Shown in pieces: positions 22,820 through 33,696 of a DNA stretch of 64,000 bases. Each line of letters begins with the position of its first letter. The first letter of the stretch is position 1. The stretch is from positions 334,989 through 398,988 of the forward strand of contig QAOA01001356.1 in the NCBI GenBank assembly GCA_003255065.1. Reading direction: 5' to 3'. The position numbers were made by a program, and so were the translations under genes. This DNA comes from Cercis canadensis. Its lineage: Eukaryota; Streptophyta; Magnoliopsida; Fabales; Fabaceae. The notes under the pieces were generated by a model. It searched no databases, had not been told where the DNA came from, and was given only the letters and a program-made list of their open reading frames with translations.

Positions 22820-22831
22820 TTGAGTGTAATA
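22820..22831 (+). other. Primer-binding position with unusual sequence
   Basis: The sequence just after the 5' LTR is not the initiator-Met-tRNA complement (TGGTATCAGAGC) usual in plant copia elements. Instead 22820-22831 (TTGAGTGTAATA) is the exact inverse of 22744-22755 within the LTR. Confidence 0.45.
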
Positions 22832-22838
22832 ATTCGTA

Positions 22839-23717
22839 ATGGAGGCTGTTACTACTTCTGCTGTAAAGTTGCAAGATTCTGTGAAACTCAACCAGTTTGA
22901 TGGAACGAATTTCACAAGGTGGAAAGACAAGATGAAGTTCTTACTCACAACCTTGAAGGTGTTTTATATCCTGGACTCGAATCTGCCACCCATTGCTGCA
23001 CCAACTGCTGAAGATTCAGATCAAGTAAGGAACCAGAGGCAGAAACGTGAGGAAGATGAATTGGTGTGTCGTGGCCACATTTTGAATACCTTTATGAATC
23101 GTCTCTATGATCTCTACTCCAATCTGACTTCACCAAAAGACATCTGGAATGCATTAAAAGTCAAATATCAAAGCAAAAAGATAGGTACTGACAAATTTCT
23201 TGCTTTGAATTACTTTGATTTCAAAATGTCTGATAACATGCCAGTCATGGATCAAGTCCATGAACTACAAATTTTAGTTTCCAGATTAAGAGATTTGGAG
23301 ATCTCAATTCCTGATACTCTTCAGATAGGAGCAATTTTGTCCAAATTGCCTCCTTCTTGGAATGGGTACAGAAAGAAAGTGTTGCATTCACCTGATAATT
23401 TCACTCTTGAATAGTTTCAAACTCATTTACAGATTAAGTGTGAAACTCGTGTTAGAGATGAAAAATTTATGAAAATAAATGTGAATCCAAAAGAGAATTC
23501 GCAGCAAGTGAATGCAATAACAGGTAATTCTGGAAACAACAAATCCGGAAACAAGTCTGGAGGGAAGAATCAGGACAAACTTAAAGTCCAGAAAAATGGT
23601 GGATCAAAGAAAAACAAAAAGAACAAGGTCTGCTTTCACTGTGGAAAGAAAGGACACTACATCAAGGAATGTAGATTCAAGAATTATGAAAAGAAGAAAG
23701 AAAATACTTCTGAATAA
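22839..23717 (+). pseudogene. Copia element 2 gag with CCHC zinc knuckle
   Basis: The ATG at 22839 lies 22 bp after the LTR. The first part (22839-23414) has the gag capsid-like text FDGTNFTRWKDKMKFLL and YDLYSNLTSPKDIWNALK. A TAG at 23412 interrupts it. The frame continues to the zinc knuckle CFHCGKKGHYIKEC (23635-23676) and a TAA at 23715. Both stops are in the same frame as the rest of gag, so they are point losses. Confidence 0.85.
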
Positions 23718-23732
23718 GCCAAACTAGCCAAC

Positions 23733-24983
23733 TTGTTGGAAGATGAAGTAAAAGAACTTGTTGCAATGGTTTCCAACATTCAGATTGGAATGGTGACTGA
23801 GTTAAACATGGCTGCTGCATCATGTAATACAGATTGGTTCCTTGATTCGGGTGCAATAATTCATGTTAGCAACAACAAGACTTGCTTCAAAACTTACCAT
23901 AAGTTGGAGGAACAAGATGAAATTCTAATGGGGAATCACCAGCGTGTCAAAGTACATGGCAAAGGGTCTGTTGTACTGAATTTCACTTCTGGGCAGAAAC
24001 TTACCCTTGTCAATGTTCATCATGTTCCTGATGTTAAAAGAAACTTAGTTTCTGCAAGTTTGCTTTGTAAGAAGGGTTTTAAGATTGTCCTAGAGTCAGA
24101 CAAAATTGTAATGTCCAAGAGTGGATTGTTTGTAGGAAAGGGATACTCCTTTGATGGTATGTTTAAGTTAAGTGTGAATGAAATAAACGTTGTTTCTGCT
24201 TACATTGATTCTTCTTCTTTATGGCATGCTAGACTAGGACATTTAAATTATCATATGATAAAATATATGTCAACTCATGATTATATTGATTGCAAGCATG
24301 TTCATAAAGATAAATGTGAAATTTGTGTTGAAGCAAAAATAACAAGAAAACCTTTTCCTAAAATAGAGCATAATACATAAATTTTAGATTTAATTCATTC
24401 TGATATTTGTGAATTAAATGGTAAATTAACCAGAGGAGGAAAAAAGTATTTCATTACATTTATAGATGATTGTTCTCGATTTTTATATGTAATCACATTT
24501 ATAGATGATTGTTCTCGGTTTTTATATGTATATCTATTAAGAACAAAAGATGAGGCCTTTGAGAGATTTAAGGAATTTAAATCTGTGGTAGAGAATCAAA
24601 AGGGAAGAAAAATTAAAATAATTCGGAGTGATAGAGGTGGAGAATATTTCTCTTCGGAATTTGATAAATTCTGTGAAGAAAATGGAATAATCCATCAGAA
24701 AACCACCACTTTTACACCCCAGCAGAATGGACTAGCAGAAAGGAAAAATAGGACCCTAGTTGATATGGTAAATGCTATGCTTTTAAAGGCTAAGTTACCA
24801 TATAACTTGTGGGGTGAAGCTTTACTTACTGCATGTCACATTCATAACAAAGTTCCTTCCAAGAAAACACATATTTCACCATATAAAATTTGGAATGGAA
24901 GGAAACCAAATCTGAATTATTTTAAAGTGTGGGGGGGTGTGTTGCATTCTATAGACTTCTTGATTCTCAAAGAACCAAATTAG
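23733..24983 (+). pseudogene. Copia element 2 protease and integrase
   Basis: The protease active site DSG is in WFLDSGAIIHVSNN. The pre-integrase zinc region has LWHARLGHLN and CEICVEAKITRKPF, then a TAA at 24378. The integrase core has the catalytic residues in HSDICELN, RSDRGGEY and QQNGLAERKNRT, all intact. At 24456-24530 a 39-bp in-frame tandem duplication doubles the FIDDCSRFLYV segment. A frame change near 24930-24985 separates the rest. Confidence 0.85.
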
Positions 24984-26351
24984 GGCCAAGAGGAATTAAA
25001 AGTGTTTTTGTTGGTTATGCACAAAATTCTAAAGCATATAGACTTCTAAATTTAGAGTCTAATGTTATAGTTGAATCTATTCATGTTGAATTTTTTGAAG
25101 AAAAATTCATGTTAGATCAAATTGTGCATGAACCTGAAAGTGGTATGCATGAACCACAAAATTCACAGGATCAAAATAGTTTTGATAATTTTAATTCTCT
25201 TGGTAAAGATAAGAGAAAACTTGTGAATGAACCATCTGAACCAAGAAGAAGTCAAAGGCCAAGAAAAGAGAAAAGCCTTGATCCTGATTTTATTACTTTC
25301 TTGGTAGAAGGTAGTAGAAATCGGATTTGTAAAAAGGTGAAGATATTATTAAACATTGAAAATGAGCCCAAAACTTTTGAAGAAGCAATATCTTCTAGAG
25401 ATTCAGCTTTCTGGAAAGAAGCTGTGAATGATGAAATGGACTCAATAATGTCTAATAATACTTGGGTCTTAGTTGACTTACCACCTAGCTTAAAGCCCAT
25501 TAGTAACAAATGGATTTTTAGGAGCAAATATAATTCTGATGGTATATTGCAAACCTTTAAAGCAAGACTAGTTGCAAAATGTTTTACTCAAAAAAAAGAT
25601 CTAGATTATTTTGATACCTATGCTCCAGTTGCTATAATAACATCCATTAGAGTTCTTTTTTGCTTTGGCATCTATACATAAATTGCATATACATCAAATG
25701 GATGTTAAAATAGCATTTTTAAATTGTGATTTAAAGGAAAAAGTTTACATGCAACAACCTGAAGGTTTTGTTCTTCCTGGAAATGAACACAAGGTGTGCA
25801 AGCTCGTAAAATCTTTGTATGGTCTTAAACAAGCTCCTAAACAATGGCATGAAAAATTTAATTCAGCAATTTTGTCTTTTGGGTTTAGACATAATACTGC
25901 TGATAAATATATTTATTCCAAGTTTACTAAAGATTATGGAGTAATAGTTAGCCTCTATGTAGATTATATGCTTATCTTTGGTACCAACATGCATGGTATA
26001 AATGAAACTAAAAAATTTCTGACCTCAAAATTTAAGATGAAAGATCTTAATGAGGTTGATACAATTTTGGGTATCAAAGTTACTAAGCATGATCATGGGT
26101 TTACTTTCAGTCAAACTCATTACATAGAGAAAATTTTGAGCAACTTTGGTCATCTCAAAATTAGAGAATACAATACTCCATATGATACTAGTGTAAAACT
26201 TGTGAAAAATATTGGTAGACCTATAGAACAATTGAAACATGTCAGTGCTATAGGAAGCTTGATGTATGCAATGCATTGTACAAGACTAGATATTGCTTTT
26301 GTTGTATGCAAATTGTCAAGATTTACAAGTAGTCCTAGTACAGAACATTAG
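24929..26351 (+). pseudogene. Copia element 2 reverse transcriptase, YVDD changed to YVDY
   Basis: Two overlapping frames (24929-25681 and 25665-26351) carry NKWIFRSKYNSDG, FKARLVAK, MDVKIAFLNCDLKEKVYM and YGLKQAPKQWHEKF. A frameshift lies near 25665. The catalytic YVDD reads YVDY, which removes one of the two metal-binding aspartates. The frame ends at a TAG at 26349. Confidence 0.85.
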
Positions 26352-26819
26352 GAAGCAGTTGGAAGGGTGTTTGGATACCTGAAAAGTACTGCAAACCTAA
26401 AGTTATCTTATACAGATTTTCCTGCTGTACTAGAAGGTAATTCAGATGCAAGCTAGATAACAAGAGCTGGTGAAAGTATCGCAACTACATGTTGGATATT
26501 TACACTAGCTGGAGGTGCCATATGTTGGCATCTAAGAAGCAAACATCCCATTCCCATTCTACCATGGTTAAGAAACATGTTGTTTGAAATTAAGTTGTGG
26601 CCACAACCAATGCCACCTGTTTCCATACACTGTGATAGTGAGGCTACAATATCTCGTGCTTTCAATAACATGTATAATGAAAAGTCAAGACATATTAGTC
26701 TAAGGCATGATTATATTAGAGAATTGATATCAAGTGGTACCATTTCATTTCTCTATATGAAATCTGCAAATAATTTGGCTGATCCTTTTACCAAATCTTT
26801 ACCAAGAGATATGGTATGA
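26352..26819 (+). pseudogene. Copia element 2 RNase H and C-terminus
   Basis: Pieces in several frames match the copia RNase H order: a SDASW-like block near 26440, then PVSIHCDSEATI, RHISLRHDYIREL and ADPFTKSLPRDMV. An in-frame stop interrupts the first block. The frame ends at 26817-26819. Confidence 0.8.
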
Positions 26820-27408
26820 AGGACAACATGTAGTATGAGACTAAATTGAACCCTCAAGACGCCAATGATGGTAACCCAACTTTGAATTACAAATTAGTAA
26901 TTACTAAAGTTTAATGGGTAACAACAAGTCATTGATACATGTCTGATTTAGCACTAATTAAGAGGAGTCTCATACAGAACATGAGGTTAGTGCTTACTGT
27001 TATGTTGAGAGGATGAGCTTAGCTCTTAATGGAATTGTTTTTGTCTGAAGTAACAGGGACAATGAAATGAACTCCACCTATGTGAATATGAAATGGTGCC
27101 GCTTCAACAAAGGTTTAATGGGTTTTACCTTTTTTAAAATATTCACAGAAAATTGGGATTGCTTAGCGCATGGCCATTTAAATAGTGCTAGGGCTGTTAA
27201 AACCTCTTTGGAGAAATTGTATAAATATGATGTGTATGATATCTTCGATCCTAATAGCAAGGAGTATTGGTTTAATCTTTGGACACCAAGTACTTCATTA
27301 GCATCCTTAGATATTTATATTAATTTTAAGGTTTAAACTTGTAAGGTACCTTCTTATATGCATCATTTTTTTATAGTGAATGACTTAGTTTACAAACTAA
27401 TGGGGGAA
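26820..27408 (+). other. Copia element 2 3' non-coding region and polypurine tract
   Basis: The open frame at 27067-27336 has no recognised motif. The polypurine tract GGGGGAA at 27402-27408 directly precedes the 3' LTR. Confidence 0.6.
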
Positions 27409-28034
27409 TGTTGAAATAGTTTGTAAATATGCTTATAATTAACCAAGTCCCACATTGATTAAATTAGAGTATGTAAAAGGCTTTATAAAGGCAAACTAAA
27501 GTTATAGAGTAACTTTAGTTAAATGGGCACAAGCATATTTGGCAAGCCCAAATAGCCTAGCAAGTCAAAGTCCATTAATGGTCTTTGATTAGCACTTGGG
27601 CACTTGATCGATTTGACAAATATTTTAACATTGGTTTTAATATCTGGACCGGACAGGGTCGGGTCGGTTTGACCCGATTCGGATGATGGTTAATTAAGTT
27701 AACAAGTTCATATAAATAAACTCGAATAGACAATTGTGTCTATTTTGAACAAATTGTTGTGTCTGTTTCGATCAGACAATTGTGACTATTCCGAACAGAC
27801 AATTATGTCTATTAATTACTGACCAATTATATTTGTTCATTAGTGCCTTTTCAACTCTATAAAAGGGAACTCCCTAATGCATTAGAATTCACTTTTCCAT
27901 TGAGAGTTTTTGAAGACTTTGTTGTATCGTGGGGTAACTTGCTTTTATAGAGAAGCAATATTATACTTAAGACAATGTAATTGTTCACACCTCAAAGTCA
28001 TTCTGTTTTAGTTTTCATTAATGTTTTCCTAACA
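27409..28034 (+). repeat. 3' LTR of copia element 2 (626 bp)
   Basis: It starts TGTTGAAATAG and ends CCTAACA. It has four units of the 23-bp array (27724-27815) and lacks a short stretch present in the 5' LTR near 22350. Confidence 0.9.
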
Positions 28035-28226
28035 GCTGAGGGACCAGGAATTGAGAGAAGAAGGAAGAGGTAGAGGTAGATTGTTTTTCCATTTTACAAG
28101 AGCTTCTGCTTCTATTCTTGCTGGTGATGCTGTAATCTGGAAAGGGAGCAAGGAAAACAAGAGAATATAAAAGAGAAGAGCAGAAGCCTTTTGAATGGTT
28201 GTCATGCCTGACTCAGTATATGACAT
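28035..28226 (-). pseudogene. Truncated LRR receptor kinase 5' end
   Basis: The minus-strand ATG at 28226 opens about 62 codons that match the start of the intact kinase at 53746 (signal peptide LLFYILLFSLLPFQITAS, then EAEALVKWKNNLPLPLPSSL). A two-residue insertion follows ITAS. It is cut at the 3' LTR of copia element 2, and nothing of the remaining ~1160 residues is found to the left. Confidence 0.9.
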
Positions 28227-29024
28227 TTATCTGACGAGGTTTACATTCCTATTCTTACTCTTTTATATAAAGGAATCAGTTTTTGTTCATTAAGGTTAGT
28301 AGGCAATCATATTTTGATCACAATGCGAATGGTTAAGCTAGCAGCATTTTTCTGTTCATAAAGACCTTTGGATGTAATGTGAATGTGACTATCCTAGTCC
28401 ATTTTCACAACTGCGAGCTAGATTCATTAACTAATTATAACTTCGGTTTCTTTTTTTTCTTATAAATAAATAATGACTACAATTGTAATCGAGAAGATTC
28501 AAAGAAGGGAATGAAAATACCAGTCTTATAACTGAGAGCACGCTCCTAGAGTTCTTGCTCACTATTTTGGTGTATTTTTTTATACTATTTTAGTTCACTT
28601 TAGTGTATTTTTTTATTTTTAGTTATAAAATAGCATAATATGTTAGAGAATGAAACGAATAGTATATTTAAGTATACTTAAAACAAGAACAAATTGGCTT
28701 TTATTATATGTCTAGCAAAATACACGTGTTTCACTTGTTTCCTTACTTAACACCAATACTAACAGTATTTGCTTTTGTTGAACTTTCAATAAATTTTCTC
28801 GCTGCTATTGTCTTCGTCGAACTCACCAAATGTAATTTGTCTTCTAAGAATTATTTGGTCGGTCTTAGCTGAACGCATACTAAAACTATGTAGTCACTTT
28901 CATTTCGTTGAAAACTATTTCTTTTACACGTATATTACTGTGAACATGAGATACATCACTGAATAAGACGAATGCAAGTCAAAACAAAAACATTTTACAC
29001 GTTGATAAAGATATCTTTTGTATT

Positions 29025-29120
29025 AAACAGCTTGTGTAACTAAGTGGTACGACCTCTGAATTTGTGGGTTATGTATTTGAACTCAAAATCGCAGTTAAAA
29101 ATAACAACAACAAAAAATGA
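29025..29120 (+). repeat. SINE-like relic in block A
   Basis: TGTAACTAAGTGGTACGACC is followed by TATGTATTTGAACTC and an A-rich tail. It is homologous to 54540-54620 and similar to 6735 and 13060. Confidence 0.4.
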
Positions 29121-31111
29121 TTCCTTTTGTTTGACAATAGTTACCAATTTTAGAGTTTATGAATGAGATTTGTAACTAAACTATGTCGGAGAACCAAGTT
29201 AGAACATTTTAATTATCCAAGTAAGAATTAATATTTTTGAAACTTGAAGGATTTATCCAAAATCTGAATTCTAATCTCTAATTCGAACCCTTTAGAAAAT
29301 CAAAATTTTGCCACTATTCTTGATTCATAGTTTCCAAACAACTGGTTTTCGGCTGTAAGAACAAACGAAAGCATGCAAAACGAGGACATTTTTTTTTTCA
29401 GCAAAAACATAAAAATCAATAGAAAGTCAATTGAACTTAGAACATCTATAGATAAAATGCCTTTCACTGAAACTTCATCAGAACGTTTGTAGATTAATGA
29501 TATATGGTTAATTATTTAATACCATAAAAATGAAAGCGTCTTGATTCAATTGGCATTGCCATTAGGTCAAAGGCCAAGCCATCTTAAGTGGAGGATTCGA
29601 ACCCTCCTCCCTAAACTCTTTCTCAAAGAGTAGTAGGCACTCTCTCCCATTTACCTTGGGTTAAGAAGAAAAAAAACAATTATTCAATACCATAAAATTG
29701 ATGACGGGAGTATTATGTGCCATTTGTTTTACTTATTAGATATGTGTGGTTCTAATAAAACTAACTGTAGTAATAATCCAAAAGTCAATTCTATATGTGA
29801 TATGGTATCAGTACCAATTATGATATTAAATAATTGACAAACATGGTTATTAATTAATCTCAATGTCATCCATGATAACAAAGAATATTTGTACAAAACA
29901 AAAACCAAGGAATTAATGATCAATTAGAGAGAGAGAAAGAACTATATAGAACTTTTGGTAGTGTCCCTTCCACTTCCACTTCCTTTAGATAATAGAATTG
30001 ATTTTGTCTAAGTCAAGATTCAAATATTGAGGCTCACATCTAATAGAATTTTCTCCTTGAATGCACCAGGTCAATATGGGAGTAGGCTCTTAAGATCACC
30101 TGAGAAGGGACTAAGTTTTGGTGCAAGAAAACTGGCCCGATAATACCTTTATTCTTAAAAAAAAAAAAAAAGAATTAGCTTGATATTTGAAACGAATTTT
30201 CTAATACAGTAATCTGTCATTGAGTATCCCTTAGACAAAACTCAAAACATGATATGTTTTGAAGAAATTGTGAATATCTACCAACAATACCATGTCTGCA
30301 ATCATGATTACTCAGCAAGAAAGTGAAAGCTAAAAACTTGCAGTAAGGTCAATGCAAAAATTTTAACATTCTTGAGAGGTCCATAGTGAAAATGAATTTA
30401 ATGAGAGGATAAAAAAGACTGAGCAGTTTTTTCTTTGCCAATCAGTTTTTATTTCCCCCTTCATCAAAGAAAATAAAAGAAAAAATATTTTTTTTTTTAT
30501 AATATTTGCCTCAGGCACTCATTTTATAATAAAGTTACTTCACATATTATTACCCAAAAATTAATAAACTAAAAAGAAAAGGAAGGGGAAAAAAAAAACA
30601 ACTCAATTATTAAATGAAGCTGCATATCACAACCTAAACTTGCAGCATATGTTTTTTCTAACTTTTTTTTTAAAAAAATTTTGTGTATGCCTTTCTAGTA
30701 TGTTGATGCAGCTGTTTAATGGTGTCTTAAAAATGTGTAATTACTGTTTTATGAGTAATATAAGTCAATTATTCAATATTACAATTTGTATAGCTAGCAG
30801 CCTACCACACAAACAAAATTGACAACTACATATTTTATATTGACTGGTTTCTTTAACTAGACATGTGAGCTCAATAAAACAAATAATATAAATTTTCTTT
30901 ATTTATTTGTGGTATTAAATATTTTACCATCTCCTTATCGTCTGGACAAAAATAGAAAGGAGGCAATTGCTTTAAATTTAAATTATTAATTTTATTTTGC
31001 TTTCTTCTGTCCGTTGGAACATGATGCAATTTAGCCTTTTTCTTATGGTAAAGAGACAATTTATACAAAGAAATAAAATTGTCCAAGACACACCTAATAG
31101 TTAAACACTTA

Positions 31112-32441
31112 AGGGCCATTTGCTTTGTTTTCTGTTTTCATATTTTCATTTTTAGTTCTCATTTCTTGAAATGCATTTTCATTTCTAAATTTTAGGAAAC
31201 ATGTTTGGTTTGCAAAATTGAAAACTGTTTCAAGAAAATGAAAACAATGAAAACACGTTTGGTATAAAAATTTCAAAAAATAAAACATAATCTAAAAAAC
31301 CATTAGATGCACAGTAAAACATAATTACAGCTCAAATCTGAGTCCTTACTAATTGGGTAAAAAAAATGCAACTTTTACACCCATAGCTCTGTTTTGAAAA
31401 ATAATATAGAAAAATCAAGAAAGATAAAAAGGTAAAAAAAAATGACTATAACTAATGTCTGTGCACTTTCCTGTCTCAAGCAGCGGCCATATCCTTGTGA
31501 AAGCTTCTCCATAGTACTTAGGGGTCTAATTCTTATTAGCACCTGAACACAACAACCATAACTAATACTCATGAACCTTGATGGAATAAGAAACCATGCA
31601 ATAACCAAAACGAGAAAACCAATCCACAAAACCTGCACATTGTGATCCATCCAGAATGAAGGATCTTCCTTGAGCTCAAAATGTGGAACTTCCGTACACA
31701 ACTCTGAGTTGGCAACCGAAATCCCTTTCAAAAATGTACACAAACTCCCTCTTCTTCCTCCACTTAATTGCGGAACTCTGCTTCCAGCAAAAACTCCAGT
31801 TGGTCCACCGAGTGAAACCCTCGAGGCATTCCTTGCTGGGGTGCTATGTGCCGAGTTTGGCTCCGAATGTGCCTTTGAATTTCCACTGCGACCCAAAACT
31901 CTCGGAGTCCCACAGCTGAGACCGAAATTCCCAAACCTATCAGATGAAGCTTCAAATCTTTTATCTCTAATAGCTTCAAATTTGTGATGAGAATCAGCAT
32001 CAGATTCTTGAGACTCTTTGTGATACTGAGAGGGGTCTGGTATAGAGTTCAAAGGGGTTCTCGGAGGTGGATAGTTAATTGGAAGCTTGCTTGCTCGTGG
32101 TTGAGGCTTGCACTGCTGAAGGAGAAAACGCTGCCATCGACGAAGAGAAGAATTTTCACTTAAAATCCGTTTTCATTATAATTACAAAATTGTCACCGCC
32201 TTTTCATTTGTTTTCATTATAATTACAAGTTTGCTACCGTGTTTTCATTTTTTCATTTCCTGTTTTCAAAAATTTGAGAAGGAAACACTGAAAACAACTT
32301 TTTTCTATTTTCAGATTTGGGTCCAATTTAAGAAATGTTTTTAGCGAAACATTTTCATTAAATTCAACCAAACGCATTTTCAAGCACGTTTTCTGTTTTC
32401 ACTGAAAATGAAAACAGGAAATGGCCAAAGCAAACAGCCCC
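31112..32441. mobile_element. PIF/Harbinger-like DNA transposon carrying a kinesin fragment
   Basis: TTA lies on both sides (31109-31111 and 32442-32444). The left end reads AGGGCCATTTGCTTTG and the inverted right end reads GGGGCTGTTTGCTTTG, matching at most positions. Sub-terminal regions are rich in TGTTTTCATTTT words on both arms. There is no transposase. The interior is mostly a fragment of a host gene. The 3-bp TTA duplication and GGG-type ends point to PIF/Harbinger, though the terminal repeats are imperfect. Confidence 0.65.
31450..32165 (-). pseudogene. Captured kinesin-12 (POK-like) gene fragment with its intron
   Basis: On the minus strand an open frame runs from about 32165 to 31633. 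It includes LPINYPPPRTPLNSIPDPSQ, a Ser/Arg-rich stretch and HFELKEDPSFWMDHNVQ. A 90-bp intron follows (31543-31632, GTTTTG to TTCAG), and the frame then resumes VLIRIRPLSTMEK and QGYGRCLRQESAQTLV. This is the start of the motor domain of plant kinesin-12 of the phragmoplast-orienting (POK) type as I know the family. The motor's ATP site (P-loop) and everything after it are absent. The intron is itself open in frame. Because the intron is present, the capture was from genomic DNA, not cDNA. Confidence 0.75.
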
Positions 32442-32514
32442 TTATTGTTTCATTGTTAAAGCTAGTGTTGAAATCCTAGTAGTAATGGATGGGCTGTAAT
32501 GTACGAGAAAAAAA

Positions 32515-32880
32515 GGTTGCTACCAAGCTACAAGCCCTCTACTTATCTCCTAATTAGGGGTTTTAGTGGGACTCTAAGCCTAAATTTAATATCATTGCAA
32601 ATATCTCAAAATTGAGTCACCTAATATGTCTCAAAATAATTTTTCTAAAAGCATAAACATAACAATACAAAAAAAGTATCGAACAAATTTACTAAAAAAA
32701 TATATGAAATTAATGATTTTTTTTTTTACATAATTAAATTCAAAATTTATCAATTGTTTGAAAATTTGACCTACTGAATGACTTATTTTTTAAGATTTTT
32801 ACAATAATACTAAAATTAAGTTGTAAAATATGTAAAAACTCTCAATTAGAGAGTGATAGTGCTATGTAACTTAGCAGCCA
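32515..32880. mobile_element. Foldback MITE, family A, diverged copy
   Basis: The left end reads GCTACCAAGCTACAAGCCCTC and the inverted right end reads GCTAAGTTACATAGCACTATC. Inner words ATTGAGTCACCTAATATGTC and TTTTACAATAATACTAAAATT match the family. The gypsy element is inserted about 60 bp to its right. Confidence 0.6.
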
Positions 32881-32941
32881 CCGATAAAGAAAGAAATAGA
32901 TTACCCCTCCCTATTGTGTAATCTTTTATGGAAAAGGATAT

Positions 32942-33242
32942 TGATGATGCCTGATTCTGGCTTGGAAGTGAGGGTCTAATAAGGTGAGATTGTCTGTAAA
33001 GATGTATGACCGAGGTCGGGTGCTTACCCAAGCTTCGATGTTTGAGTTTCTCACTAATCTGATGTCAAATGAGAGCTTTGGTACTCTTTTTTTGTCTTGA
33101 CCCCAGGATCCCTTTTTTACTTGTCGTTGGCTGCTATTTATAGGGAGATTTCCAGGTTTAAAAGATCCGGGAAATGGTTTCAGATATGGGCTTGGTGATA
33201 GTGGGCTTAAATCCTTATGGGCCGAAATATTGGGTATCTACA
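32942..33242 (-). repeat. 3' LTR of the gypsy element
   Basis: 301 bp. On the minus strand it starts TGTAGATACCC and ends CATCATCA. A minus-strand TATA box (CTATAAATAG) is at 33134-33143. Confidence 0.93.
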
Positions 33243-33258
33243 CTTGCCCCCCCCTTGG
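33243..33258 (-). other. Polypurine tract of the gypsy element
   Basis: On the minus strand CCAAGGGGGGGGCAAG sits directly before the 3' LTR, the expected plus-strand priming site. Confidence 0.85.
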
Positions 33259-33596
33259 AGCTCGGGCCTCGGTGTTACCGAGACCGAGCTATGGATTTGC
33301 AAACAGTATTCATTTCCGAGATGGGGATGTGGAGAAGATGCGGGTGCGAAGTTTTGAAATTTTGATAACCGCGCCATGTGCCATGATGATCATTTGGTGT
33401 TTTGGATGTGACTGCCACGTGGCTTTTACGAGGGACGACATATTAATGACCCTTCTGGCTGCGGCGGTCTTTTGGGCTGCTTTAGGTGTCAGGGCCGTTT
33501 TGGACGTGACGTTTGGCCTTCCCGAGCTAGAATACGGCTCTCGCGGCACCGTTGGATCAGGAGTCCTTGGACGGTTGGATTCATTCTGCGTTGTCC

Positions 33597-33604
33597 TATA
33601 AATA
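33597..33604 (+). promoter_or_regulatory. TATA box facing the antisense ORF
   Basis: TATAAATA on the plus strand lies inside the gypsy element, about 190 bp before the first ATG copy (33790) and 520 bp before the ATG of the long ORF (34120). It points opposite to the LTR promoter, so the antisense ORF probably has its own promoter. Confidence 0.6.
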
Positions 33605-33696
33605 GGGGTTGGTAAAACTTCAGTCTACTCTTTTGGTAAATTTTCTGAAACTGGTGCTTAGGTCGGTATGAAGTGATGAATCTCTTGTAGGATTTC

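Larger units (their letters stand above)
22154..28034 (+). mobile_element. Ty1/copia element 2, two LTRs, decayed, no target duplication
   Basis: The order LTR-gag-protease-integrase-reverse transcriptase-RNase H-LTR is that of Ty1/copia, on the plus strand, 5881 bp. LTRs begin TGTTGAAATAG and end CCTAACA. The 5 bp left of the element are GTCGT and the 5 bp right are GCTGA, so the expected target duplication is absent. Multiple stops and frameshifts make it inactive. Confidence 0.92.
28035..30955. repeat. Segmental duplication block A
   Basis: The block contains the truncated kinase 5' end, its TATA-bearing upstream region and about 2.7 kb beyond. It matches 53560-55869 and then 59945-60745 nearly base for base. 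It lacks the roughly 142-bp insert present at 55012-55153 and 59100-59240. Confidence 0.85.

Noticed and set aside
27067-27336. 89-codon frame in the 3' part of copia element 2
   Set aside because: It lies between RNase H and the polypurine tract and has no recognised motif. It is probably non-coding, or a remnant I cannot name.
29560-29600. tRNA gene suggested by ATTCGAACCCTCC (minus-strand B-box-like GGTTCGAAT)
   Set aside because: No cloverleaf, A box or anticodon arm could be formed around it. Copies at 55240 and 59340 show it is part of the duplicated block, perhaps a SINE trace.
31670-31987. Plus-strand frames over the kinesin fragment
   Set aside because: They are shadows of the minus-strand kinesin frame, which has recognisable motor-domain text and a phase-consistent intron.
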